From: Phycisphaerales bacterium | GTDB lineage: Bacteria > Planctomycetota > Phycisphaerae > UBA1845 | Direction of reading: 5' to 3' | NCBI GenBank assembly: GCA_020639095.1 | Contig: JACKHH010000013.1 | Coordinates: forward strand, 17,618 to 81,617 | DNA: 64,000 bases | Shown: piece by piece, positions 35,087-44,002 of the stretch | Layout of the letters: the number at the start of each line of letters is the position of its first letter | How positions within the stretch are numbered: the first letter of the stretch is position 1 | Translations under genes and position numbers: made by a program | The notes under the pieces: model-generated | The model's database searches: none | Told to the model about the DNA's origin: nothing | What the model saw: only the letters and a program-made list of their open reading frames with translations

Positions 35087-37189
35087 ATGGCGCACGTTGA
35101 GTTTGAACAGCACGTTCGGCAGCCTTTGGAGCGCTTATCGCGCCGGCTACGGAGTCTGCGCGCGGCGCAGGGCGCCAGCGTGGTGGCCATCGTTGCGCTC
35201 GTGCTCTTTTTCTGCCAGCTCGTTCTCGACTGGTGGTTGCGGCTTCGCCTCGATATGCGCGCGGTTCTGCTGCTGGTGGTGCTGACTGGTTGTGGCTGGT
35301 CGCTTTGGCGCTTTGCGCTTGCGCCGCTGCGCCTGCGCTTTGGGGCGCGCGAGATGGCGCTCGCGGTGGAACGGCGGCATCCGCAGCTTAACGCGGTGCT
35401 GCTGTCCGCGCTCGATTTTGATGCCGGTGACGTGGGTGACGCGTCGGCGAACTCACCCGATCTGGTCGAATCGGTGATCGCGGATGCAACGGGGGCGGCG
35501 CGCGATGTCGCGTTCGACGAGTTGATCGACACGCGACCTGGACGGCGCGCGGTGATTCGGATCATGGGCGTGCTGGCGGTGGTGGTTTTCGCCTTCGCGG
35601 CTGCTCCGCAGTCGATGGGCATTTGGGTCGATCGCAACCTGCTGCTTCGCGAGGTCTCCTGGCCGCAGCGGAGCGAGTTGATTGTCGAGGTTCCGGAGGA
35701 CGGTGTGATTCACGGCGCGATCGGTGACGATCTCGACATTCGCGCGCACGTTCCGCCGGCATACGAGGTACCACGTCAGGTCGAGATCATCTACGAAACG
35801 AAGTCGGGCGCGACGGGCAGAGAGACGATGACCGGGGTGGGCGAACGCGGTTTTCGCGTGACTTTTCCGCGGGTACGCGAGGATTTCACGTTCTACCTGG
35901 TGGGCAATGACGACGTGACCGAACGCTACGCGGTACACTTGAGCGAACGGCCCAGGATTGAATCCGCGGAGATTACCATCGAACCCGCGAGCTATACGGG
36001 GCTGCCGGCACAGACGCTTCCCGATGGCCAGCGGGTCGCGGAGTTGTACCCGGGCGGATCGTTGACGATTCGCGCGACGGCATCAAAACCACTCACGGAG
36101 GCTGTGCTGCGTACTGAGCGCGCGGTGGTCGCAACGCTCGACGTGAATGAGCGCGCCCTGGAGGCGCGGATCACGCCGATGGAGTCGCAGACGTATCACT
36201 TCGAGCTGCGCGACGCTGACGGTTTGGCGAACATGCGACCCGCCCGGTTCAGCGCCCGCCTGCTCGAGGATCGCGCCCCCAAGGTGCGGATGCACGCCGC
36301 CAACGTGGGCAACCTCGTCACCGCCCGCGCGGTGCTCCCGCTTGAACTCTCATTCGCGGACGAATTGGGACTGGCGGAAGCGGTGCTGATTTACAAGCAC
36401 TCGGGGGCGGAAGGCGCGTCCAGCGCATTGCCGCTTGAAGGTTTTTCACCCGGGGCGCGGGAGTTCGACGTCGCACGACAGTGGAGCGTCGCGGAGGCGG
36501 GGGCTGCGGTGGGCGACGAGGTGACACTGATCGCCCGCGGGCAGGATTTCAACAACGTCACCGGTCCCGGCATTGGGGAATCCACTACGCTGACGTTTCG
36601 CGTGGCCGAGGATGATGAACTGCTCGCGGATTTCCATCGCCGCGAACAGGAGTATCGCCGGCAGTTCGATCGCCTGGTCGACAGTCAGGACCGCTTGCGG
36701 CGGCAACTGCTCAGTTTGCTCAGCAAGGCGAACGAAGCCAATGTGCGCAAGGATCTCGAACTCACGCTCGCGCCGCTGGAGCGCCGGCAGCGGCAGATCA
36801 TGTCGCAGGTGAACGTGGTGCGGCAGCAGTTTGAGCAGATTCTCGCGGAGATGGCGATCAACCGGCTCGACGATGACGAGGTGCGTCACCGCATGCGTGA
36901 TGGGATCATTGACCCGCTGGAGCGTTTGGGCACGCGGGAGATGTCGGATGCAGCCGATCAGCTTCGCAGGCTGGGTCGGGAACGGACCATGGCCGGGGCA
37001 CAGGCGGTGGACCCGGTGCAAGCCGATATTACCGAGAAGATGCGCCAGGTGCGGGATAACATGTTGAAATGGGAGGGGTACCAGGAAACGGTGAGCATGC
37101 TGCGGGAGATTCTGCGGTTGCAGCGCGAGGTGAACGAGGAGACGCGCGAGGAACTGGAGCACAGCGGCAACGAGTTCTTCGAGGATTGA
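35087..37189 (+). CDS. DUF4175-like membrane protein
   Basis: A 700-residue protein; ATG at 35087 without a good ribosome binding site. Three membrane helices near the N-terminus (SVVAIVALVLFFCQLVLDWW, AVLLLVVLTGCGWSLWRFAL, VIRIMGVLAVVVFAFAAA), a large beta-rich region predicted outside, and a C-terminal helical part (from about residue 510) with DFHRREQEYRRQFDRLVDSQDRLRRQL and many Arg/Gln/Glu. The organisation matches DUF4175 proteins, which lie next to VWA/BatA-like genes in many Planctomycetota. Function unknown. Its stop shares one base with the next start. Confidence 0.82.
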   Translation: MAHVEFEQHVRQPLERLSRRLRSLRAAQGASVVAIVALVLFFCQLVLDWWLRLRLDMRAVLLLVVLTGCGWSLWRFALAPLRLRFGAREMALAVERRHPQLNAVLLSALDFDAGDVGDASANSPDLVESVIADATGAARDVAFDELIDTRPGRRAVIRIMGVLAVVVFAFAAAPQSMGIWVDRNLLLREVSWPQRSELIVEVPEDGVIHGAIGDDLDIRAHVPPAYEVPRQVEIIYETKSGATGRETMTGVGERGFRVTFPRVREDFTFYLVGNDDVTERYAVHLSERPRIESAEITIEPASYTGLPAQTLPDGQRVAELYPGGSLTIRATASKPLTEAVLRTERAVVATLDVNERALEARITPMESQTYHFELRDADGLANMRPARFSARLLEDRAPKVRMHAANVGNLVTARAVLPLELSFADELGLAEAVLIYKHSGAEGASSALPLEGFSPGAREFDVARQWSVAEAGAAVGDEVTLIARGQDFNNVTGPGIGESTTLTFRVAEDDELLADFHRREQEYRRQFDRLVDSQDRLRRQLLSLLSKANEANVRKDLELTLAPLERRQRQIMSQVNVVRQQFEQILAEMAINRLDDDEVRHRMRDGIIDPLERLGTREMSDAADQLRRLGRERTMAGAQAVDPVQADITEKMRQVRDNMLKWEGYQETVSMLREILRLQREVNEETREELEHSGNEFFED

Positions 37190-39201
37190 TGATGACGACG
37201 CGAACGCGGAAAGCGTGTGGCTGGTGGGCGTGTTGGGTATCCCCTGCGCTGCTGGCGATCGTGTGCGCGCCGCGCGTCTGGGCGCAGGCTGAGGAGGAGA
37301 CGCCGCCGGTCAACGCGCTGGCGATCAAACAGCAGATGGTGCTCGATCGCCTGGCCCGGCTTGAGGATCACATGTTCCGTTTGCGCGAGAAGTTGGCGCA
37401 GTCGGAGCCGGAGAATGCGCGCAAGCTGGGGGCGGCGCTGGAACGCGCGGGAAAGCTCGATGTGAAAGCGCGGATCGCCGCGCTGACGGAGGCGCTCAAT
37501 TCCGTCGGCGGACTGGATCGTTCGATGGATCAGCAGCAGGAACTGCTCGTCGACATGGAGTCGATTCTGAACGTGCTGCTGGATCGCGATCCGAACGATG
37601 CGCGGCGGCGCGCGGAGTTGCAACGCCTCGCGGAGGTGAAAGAGAATCTCGACAAGCTTCTGCAAGCGCAAATGCAAGAGCGGCAGGCTGCGGCGCGACG
37701 CGTGCAAGCGGAACGTCTGGGCCGGCAGATCGACGAAGCTGCCGAGCAGCTCGGGCGGTTGGAAAAGGCGCAAACCGACCTCGCGGAACGAACCGCGAAG
37801 AACGAATCGGGCGAAAACGCTGAGGCCCAATCGGCTGAGCAGAAGCAACTCGCGGAACAGGCAGAGCGCCTCGAACGCGATCTCAAGCGCATGGCGCAGC
37901 GGCAGGAGGAGTTGAACAGCGATCCGCCCGGAGGGGATAAATCCAAGCAAACGGGCGACGAGTCGAAGGGCGAATCGAGCGAGAAGCAGGACGGCGCTCC
38001 GCTGAATGATGCCGCGAAGCAGATGGGCGAAAGCGCTGACGACATGCAGAAAGCCGCGGCGCAGCAGGAAGCGGGCGAGCCGCAATCCGCGCACGAAAAG
38101 CAGGAGGATGCGCTGGAGAAGATTCGCCGCGCCATTCATCGACTCGAAGAAGCGAAGAAGCAGCTTGAGAAGGAAACTGAGTCGTCAGCGAACGGCGACA
38201 AGCAGCGGCGCATCGCCGAGGACGCGAGCAAACTCTCGCAGAAAATGCAGCCCAAAGGCTCCGACAATCAAAGCGGCGATTCGCAGAAACAACCAGGTCA
38301 GCCCAAGGGCGGTGATCAGAAGGGCGATCAGCAGCAGGGGGATCAGTCGCGACAGAATCAGCAACAACCGCAGCAGCAACAGCAACCGACACCGGGCCAG
38401 GAGAACGTAGAGCGCGCGCAGCAGCACATGCAGGATGCCGCCGACGATCTCGACAAACAGAACACGCCGGACGCGATCCAGGAGCAGGACAAAGCCCTCG
38501 ACGAGTTGGAACGGGCCAAGCGCGAACTTGAAGAAACCCTCAAGCAACTCCGCAAGGAGGAGCAGGAGGAGATGCTCGCGAGTCTGGAGGCCCGGCTGAC
38601 CGAGATGCTCGCGGAGCAGGTGGCGATTCGCGACGCGACCGCGCCGCTTGCGGAACTCGGCGAAGAGAACTTCACGCGCACCGAGACGTTGCAATGCGCC
38701 GAACTCGCGGAGCGGCAGAGCGGCGTTGCAGAGGCTGCGGATATGTGCGTGCGGCTGCTCGAAGAGGATGGAACGACGGTTGTCTTTCCCAACATGATGC
38801 AGCAGCTTGCGGATGACATGCGGCTCATTGCCGATCGTCTCGCGCAGGTGAAGGTGAATGCGCTGACCGTGAGCATGGAATCCGACGCGCACGCGACGCT
38901 GGCGGAACTGCTCGACGCGCTCAAAAAGCTGCGCGAGAAGCTGAAGGAGCAGAAGCAGCAGCAGGCTGGGGGCGGTGGCGGCATGTCCGGCGGCGACGGG
39001 CCGCTGGTGCCCACGTCCGCCGAACTCAAGCTGCTCAAGAGTTCGCAGCAACGTATCAACCGGCAGACGGCAACCGCACTGGAGGCGGAGGACGAAAGCG
39101 AATCGACAGAGCTGCTTTCGCGGGCGGCGGGTCAGCAGGCGGAACTCGTCGAGATGGCCAAGGAGATGCAGCAGCGGGCGGAGAAGGGGATGGGGCCATG
39201 A
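37189..39201 (+). CDS. Secreted Gln/Glu-rich coiled-coil protein
   Basis: A 670-residue protein; ATG at 37189 overlapping the preceding stop. Signal peptide: WWACWVSPALLAIVCAPRVWAQ. The rest is highly charged coiled coil (LDRLARLEDHMFRLREKLAQ, RQAAARRVQAERLGRQIDEAAEQL, ELERAKRELEETLKQLRKEEQEE) with a low-complexity middle of Gln, Gly, Asp and Lys (about 365-410). It has no catalytic motif and should be a periplasmic structural or adaptor protein. The start of the next gene overlaps its stop by four bases. Confidence 0.85.
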   Translation: MMTTRTRKACGWWACWVSPALLAIVCAPRVWAQAEEETPPVNALAIKQQMVLDRLARLEDHMFRLREKLAQSEPENARKLGAALERAGKLDVKARIAALTEALNSVGGLDRSMDQQQELLVDMESILNVLLDRDPNDARRRAELQRLAEVKENLDKLLQAQMQERQAAARRVQAERLGRQIDEAAEQLGRLEKAQTDLAERTAKNESGENAEAQSAEQKQLAEQAERLERDLKRMAQRQEELNSDPPGGDKSKQTGDESKGESSEKQDGAPLNDAAKQMGESADDMQKAAAQQEAGEPQSAHEKQEDALEKIRRAIHRLEEAKKQLEKETESSANGDKQRRIAEDASKLSQKMQPKGSDNQSGDSQKQPGQPKGGDQKGDQQQGDQSRQNQQQPQQQQQPTPGQENVERAQQHMQDAADDLDKQNTPDAIQEQDKALDELERAKRELEETLKQLRKEEQEEMLASLEARLTEMLAEQVAIRDATAPLAELGEENFTRTETLQCAELAERQSGVAEAADMCVRLLEEDGTTVVFPNMMQQLADDMRLIADRLAQVKVNALTVSMESDAHATLAELLDALKKLREKLKEQKQQQAGGGGGMSGGDGPLVPTSAELKLLKSSQQRINRQTATALEAEDESESTELLSRAAGQQAELVEMAKEMQQRAEKGMGP

Positions 39202-40352
39202 TGCGTGCGAGTTGTGGACAGTTCTGGCAGACGAGCAAAGCATCCCGGTTGGTGCGTTTGCTTAGTTGTCCGCTCCCTTACAGTCGCGGCTCGGTTTTGG
39301 CCTCCTGCTACGGGTGCGGAATCCTTGTTCTTGCGTTCGTCCTGTTGTGGCCGGCGGCGGTTGCGCGGGGGGAAGCGCGGAATGATGTGTTGTTTGGTCG
39401 GTTGGCGCGGCATGTGCATGAAGCTGACGGACTCGATGACAAAGCGCGAGCAATCATCATGCAGGCGCTTTCCGAGCGCGATGCCGACAGCGATGACGAG
39501 TCGTTGCTGATCGAGGCGCTGGCGCTGCTCTCCGCGGATTTCCGCGACGGGCTGGATGCGTACGACGATGACGACTACGCCGCGAGCATCGCAGCCATGG
39601 AGAAAATCGCGGACAGCGACGATCTTTTCCTGCGTTACAACGCGCGGTCGTACGTCGCGAAGGCGCTGGTTCATGCGGACCGGCTTCTGGAGGCGCAGAC
39701 GAAGATCGAGAACATCCTCGACGACGCGGACACGTTCGCGACGTATTGCCTCGATGAGGCTGAGCTGGTCTATATGCTGGGCTACTGTCAGGTGCAGAAC
39801 CTGGCGCACGACGATGCCCGGATCACGCTTGAAGGCTTTCTTCGCGAATTTCCCAATGCGTCACCCCGGCTTGTGGTGACCGCGAAGCAGATGCTCGCGG
39901 AACTCGCGCGGCGCGTGCCCGAGAGCATGGGCGAGGTCGCGGACCTGATGAACTTTTCGCAGCAGCGTTTGCTCGCGGGCGATCCGGGCGAACGCACGCG
40001 CGGCACGCAGGACCGTATCATCGAGCTGCTCGACAAGCTGATCGAGGAGGTCGAGGATCAGGAGCAAAGTTCATCGCAATCCTCACAGCAACAGCAAAAC
40101 CAGAATCGCTCGCAACGACAACAGCAGCAACAAAGCGAACCGCAAGGCCCCATGCCCGAGTCCAAAACCACGCCGGGCTCGCCCGGCGGTGGCGATAAGC
40201 TGCCCGGCCGGCAGGTGAATCCCGGCGACGCGTGGGGCGCGATGCCCGCTGCCGATCGCGAGAAGATCCTGCAAGTGCTGCGTGATCGCTTCCCCGGCAG
40301 GTATCGTGCACTGGTCGAGCAGTATTACGAATCCTTGGCGGAGCAGCCATGA
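39198..40352 (+). CDS. Secreted TPR-like helical protein
   Basis: A 384-residue protein with ATG 39198 overlapping the previous stop (39201 is an equivalent ATG). The N-terminal region contains the dispersed 26-base repeat (39269-39294) read as CPLPYSRGSV, followed by the true hydrophobic export segment ILVLAFVLLWPAAVARG; a start downstream of the repeat is possible. The body is TPR-like: YNARSYVAKALVHADRLLEAQTKI, EAELVYMLGYCQVQNLAHDDARITLEGFLREFPNASP. The C-terminus has a Gln/Ser-rich linker and an Arg-rich end DRFPGRYRALVEQYYESLAEQ, a motif I have seen at the end of planctomycete TPR proteins in such operons. Role unknown; an adaptor in the envelope complex is inferred. Confidence 0.82.
   Translation: MMRASCGQFWQTSKASRLVRLLSCPLPYSRGSVLASCYGCGILVLAFVLLWPAAVARGEARNDVLFGRLARHVHEADGLDDKARAIIMQALSERDADSDDESLLIEALALLSADFRDGLDAYDDDDYAASIAAMEKIADSDDLFLRYNARSYVAKALVHADRLLEAQTKIENILDDADTFATYCLDEAELVYMLGYCQVQNLAHDDARITLEGFLREFPNASPRLVVTAKQMLAELARRVPESMGEVADLMNFSQQRLLAGDPGERTRGTQDRIIELLDKLIEEVEDQEQSSSQSSQQQQNQNRSQRQQQQQSEPQGPMPESKTTPGSPGGGDKLPGRQVNPGDAWGAMPAADREKILQVLRDRFPGRYRALVEQYYESLAEQP
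39269..39294 (+). repeat. Dispersed repeat, CCGCTCCCTTACAGTCGCGG family (copy 3, coding)
   Basis: Identical over 26 bases to 17370-17395, but located within the coding region of the TPR protein, near codons 24-32. Confidence 0.85.
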
Positions 40353-41560
40353 CGCGATCAGCCGTTCGACAACTCGGAATCATGACGCTCGCTATCACCG
40401 CGTTCTGCGGCGCGGCGCGCGGTGAACGCGTGATGGTGACCGCGCTGGATGGCGCGGAACGCACCGGCGAACTTACCGGGCTGACGAATCGCGAAGTGAC
40501 GGTGCAAACGGGCGAAACGGCTGACACGCTCGCGCTGGATGACGTGGCGGAGATCACGTTCGCGGATCAGGTTACGCGGCGCACGCACTTCGGCGCGTGT
40601 ACGTTTCTCTTGGCGGATGGCGGGAAACTGAGTGGCACGCTGGAGGACGGCGGGCCGGGACAGCTCGCCGCACGAACCGCGCTCGGGGGAGGATTGGCTT
40701 TACCTTATGAACACCTCGCGGGCATCCGCATGAGCGGGCCGGACGAAGCCGCCGCCCTGTTCGATGAGGCGCTGGCGAACCGCCTCGCGGGCAAGGATGT
40801 GCTCATCGCGCTGGGCGACAACGGCCCGAACGCGCTGCGCGGCACGCTGAACACGTTGAACCCCGAGGAGGGTGAGTTCACTTTCGCGGGCAAGACCCGG
40901 CGATTTCGCACCAGCAAAGTGTATGGCGTGGTGTTCGCGGGCGGAGTGGCCAACTCGGCCACGGGAATGGTCACCATCACGCTGACGAACGGCGAAAGCT
41001 TCACCGGAAACAACCCCGCATTGCGGAAAAACACGCTCACGTTCACTGCTTCCTTCGGCGCGGATTTGGAAATCCCGCTGGAGAACGTGCGTCGCCTACA
41101 ACTCCGCAGCCCGCGCGTGGTCTATCTTGGCGATCGGGAGCCGAAGGCTGAGACGAGCGAAGGCATGCTGTATACCGATTGGCTGGTGCGCAAGAACCGC
41201 AACGTATTCAACCAGCCGATCGTGCTTGGCGGGCGCACATACGAGCACGGGCTCGGCGTGCACGCCCGCGCGACACTGACCTACGCGCTCGCGGGCGCAT
41301 ACGAAACGTTCGCAGCCACCGTGGGCATCGATGACGCGGTGCGGCCTGGCGGGCACGTGAATTTCGTCATCATTGGCGACGGCAAGCGGTTGTACGAGAC
41401 CGGCCCGCTCACCGGTAGCGATCCGCCGCGACCCGTGCGCGTGGACGTGTCGGGCGTCGGCGAGCTTCGCCTTGCGGTAGACATCGCAGCCGATGGTGAC
41501 GTTGGCGACTGGGCGGACTGGGCGGACGCGCGCGTGATCCTCCCACAGGTAAACCCTTAG
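40349..41560 (+). CDS. Secreted protein with C-terminal NPCBM domain
   Basis: A 403-residue protein; ATGA overlap with the preceding gene. Signal peptide: QLGIMTLAITAFCGAARG. Residues about 25-245 carry repeated beta motifs of the type GDNGPNALRGTLNTLNPEEGEFTFAGKTRRF and LTNGESFTGNNPALRKNTLTFTASFGADLEIPLENVRRLQ, reminiscent of carboxypeptidase-regulatory/SH3-like repeats. Residues about 250-403 match an NPCBM/NEW2-type domain (TYEHGLGVHARATLTYALAGAYETFAATVGIDD...), which in other proteins binds carbohydrates near glycosidases. It may tether the assembly to envelope polysaccharide; that is inference. Confidence 0.85.
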   Translation: MTRSAVRQLGIMTLAITAFCGAARGERVMVTALDGAERTGELTGLTNREVTVQTGETADTLALDDVAEITFADQVTRRTHFGACTFLLADGGKLSGTLEDGGPGQLAARTALGGGLALPYEHLAGIRMSGPDEAAALFDEALANRLAGKDVLIALGDNGPNALRGTLNTLNPEEGEFTFAGKTRRFRTSKVYGVVFAGGVANSATGMVTITLTNGESFTGNNPALRKNTLTFTASFGADLEIPLENVRRLQLRSPRVVYLGDREPKAETSEGMLYTDWLVRKNRNVFNQPIVLGGRTYEHGLGVHARATLTYALAGAYETFAATVGIDDAVRPGGHVNFVIIGDGKRLYETGPLTGSDPPRPVRVDVSGVGELRLAVDIAADGDVGDWADWADARVILPQVNP

Positions 41561-41596
41561 GCGCCGTGCATTCACACAGATAAGCTGACGAGAGCA

Positions 41597-44002
41597 TTGA
41601 GAATTTCCAAACAAGCAATCATTCTGCTCGCGACATGGCTGGCGCCGGTCGCGATTACCCTGGCTGACACGACCCCGCTTGACGACATTGAAGCCGCGGA
41701 ACGCGCGGAGTCAGCCCGCATCGCGATGATCGAGCGCGTCGCGCCGGCGGTCGCAGCCATCTTTGACGAGAACGAACGCGGTGGCGGTACCGGCGTAATC
41801 ATCGACGCCAACGGTTACGGCATCACAAACTTCCACGTCGTCGCCGACATGCTCGGTTCGGGGCGGGGTTTGGCGGGTCTTTCCGACGGAAAGCTCTACC
41901 CGCTGGAGGTGCTGGGCATCGACCCGGGTGGAGACGTAGCGATGTTCCGGCTGCTCGATCGCGACGCGTTTCCCTTCGCCAGGCTCGGCGATTCGAACGC
42001 GGTGCGCGTCGGCGACACCGTGGTCGCATTGGGAAATCCATTCCTGCTCGCGGAGGACTACACGCCGACGGTGACCATGGGCATCGTCAGCGGAATCAAC
42101 CGTTACCAGTGGGGCGCGGGCCAGGGCGACACACTGCTCTACTCCGATTGCATTCAGACCGATGCCGCGATCAACCCGGGCAACAGCGGCGGACCACTCT
42201 TCAACCTGGACGGCGAAGTCATCGGAATCAACGGGCGCATCAGCGTATCCATGCGAGGCCGGGTGAATGTCGGACTCGGTTACGCAATCACGATCAATCA
42301 GATTCGCATGTTTATGCCCGGGCTGCGCGCGGGCCTGCTCACCACGCACGGGACCATGCAAGCCGTCGTCCGCGACAACTTCGACGGTGGCGTGGTCTTT
42401 TCCGAACTGATGGAGGACGGCCCGGCATGGAACATCGGAATCCGACCGGGCGACCGGCTGCTGCGTTTCGACGACCGCGAGATTCGCTCAGCCAACGCGT
42501 TTACCAGCATTCTCGGCACATTGCCGGGTGACTGGCCGGTGTCGGTGACCTACCAACAGGTTGACGGCACGGCGGTGCGCGCGGTGACGCGGACGGAAGC
42601 GATTCCCGTTCCGCAGATGGAAGCGTACGAACCACGCCGCGTGCTCAATCTCGACGCGGTCGAGTACGTGATTCGCAAGTTCCAGGATGCGACGAAGGAT
42701 AATCACAACTGGGCGCTGCACGGCTCGGATGATGAAGCGCTCCAGCAGCGCGTGCGCACGCGTCTCGCGGAAATCGCAAGCCCGGACTTTGACCGGGGCG
42801 CGATGGACAAGCTCGCGCACCTGGGCGCGGATCGCGTGGTGACGATCGATGGCGATACCGTCACCACATCCAAACCGCTCGCGGGCATCGCGTGCCCGCT
42901 CGACAACGAAATGAACGTTCGGCTGCTCATCGATGAAAACAACGGGGAACTGCACCGCGTGGTGGTGAGCGATCGCATCACGCAGACGGAAACGATCTTC
43001 GACGTGGAGAACCCATCGACCGATGCCGCCCAGGAGCGCCGTAACGCGCCGGAATGGGCGTCGCTGCCCGCGAACATCAACGCACTGGCGGAGCGCACGG
43101 TCAAACTGGTGGGGGCGAAGGTCGGGCGCTCGGTGGGGTATGGCAGCGGAATCCTCGTGTCGTCGGATGGATTGATGGTGACGGTGGACTCAGCCCTGCT
43201 CGACGGGCGGAGAGCGCGGGCGTATCTGAATGACGGGACCGCGTACGCATTGGAGCCGGTGCAGTCCGATCGCGATTTGCAACTCGCGCTGCTCAAACTG
43301 GTGCCCGAGAACGATACCGGCCGCAAAGCATTCCCGTATTTTGACCTGCAACAAACCGGCGAAATCAAGCGCGGCCAATGGGTGCTCGCGGGGGGCAATC
43401 CGTTCAAGGTCGCGGGCGCGAACGAGCCGATTTCGGTGGCGCGCGGCGTGCTCGGCGGGCTGACGCGACTCGATGCGACGCGCGGGACGCAGGATTTTCC
43501 CTATCATGGCGAAGTGTTGCTGCTCGACGCGATCACCAGTACGCCGGGCTTCGCGGGGGGAGCGTTGGTCAACGAATCCGGGCGGCTCGTCGGCATGGTC
43601 GGACGCATGGTGGAATCGCGCACGACGCATACCGTGCTGAATTACGCGATACCGGCGAACGTAGTGCGCGACTTCGTATCGCACGCCACGTCGCCGGATA
43701 CCTCGACGCCCGCGACAACCGCATCGGGAAAACCGGTTTACCACGGCATCAAATTCTTCGAGCTGGGGTATCAATCGAATCCGGTGTACGTCGAACGCGT
43801 GCGGCGCGGATCGCCGGCAGCGCGTGCGGGCGTGCGGCGTGACGATTTGATCATCGGCGCCAACGGGATGCCCGTGCCGAATTTGGAGGCAATCGAACGC
43901 ATTATCGCAGCCTGCAAACCGGGCGACACGCTTGAGCTGACCGTGATGCGCAAGGACGTGATCCACAAGCTGAGCATCGCGTTGGAGGAGGAATCGCCGT
44001 GA
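41597..44002 (+). CDS. Trypsin-like serine protease with PDZ domains and a second, dead protease domain
   Basis: An 801-residue exported protein (signal IILLATWLAPVAITLA); start TTG at 41597. First protease domain: catalytic His80 (GITNFHVV), Asp113 (GGDVAMF), Ser197 (NPGNSGGPL), all intact, as in HtrA/Deg enzymes. A PDZ-like segment follows (FSELMEDGPAWNIGIRPGDRLLRFDDREI, about 260-330). A second protease-fold domain (about 490-700) keeps the Asp-equivalent (DLQLALLK) but has Ala653 in the Ser position (TPGFAGGALV) and no His (MVTVDSALL), so it should be inactive. A C-terminal PDZ domain (RVRRGSPAARAGVRRDDLIIGANG) ends it. The downstream gene overlaps by four bases and is a full pseudo-protease. 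Confidence 0.9.
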   Translation: MRISKQAIILLATWLAPVAITLADTTPLDDIEAAERAESARIAMIERVAPAVAAIFDENERGGGTGVIIDANGYGITNFHVVADMLGSGRGLAGLSDGKLYPLEVLGIDPGGDVAMFRLLDRDAFPFARLGDSNAVRVGDTVVALGNPFLLAEDYTPTVTMGIVSGINRYQWGAGQGDTLLYSDCIQTDAAINPGNSGGPLFNLDGEVIGINGRISVSMRGRVNVGLGYAITINQIRMFMPGLRAGLLTTHGTMQAVVRDNFDGGVVFSELMEDGPAWNIGIRPGDRLLRFDDREIRSANAFTSILGTLPGDWPVSVTYQQVDGTAVRAVTRTEAIPVPQMEAYEPRRVLNLDAVEYVIRKFQDATKDNHNWALHGSDDEALQQRVRTRLAEIASPDFDRGAMDKLAHLGADRVVTIDGDTVTTSKPLAGIACPLDNEMNVRLLIDENNGELHRVVVSDRITQTETIFDVENPSTDAAQERRNAPEWASLPANINALAERTVKLVGAKVGRSVGYGSGILVSSDGLMVTVDSALLDGRRARAYLNDGTAYALEPVQSDRDLQLALLKLVPENDTGRKAFPYFDLQQTGEIKRGQWVLAGGNPFKVAGANEPISVARGVLGGLTRLDATRGTQDFPYHGEVLLLDAITSTPGFAGGALVNESGRLVGMVGRMVESRTTHTVLNYAIPANVVRDFVSHATSPDTSTPATTASGKPVYHGIKFFELGYQSNPVYVERVRRGSPAARAGVRRDDLIIGANGMPVPNLEAIERIIAACKPGDTLELTVMRKDVIHKLSIALEEESP

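Noticed and set aside
38290..38400. CAG-rich stretch as a microsatellite repeat
   Set aside because: It encodes the Gln-rich low-complexity part of the coiled-coil protein with mixed codons and does not form a clean tandem array.
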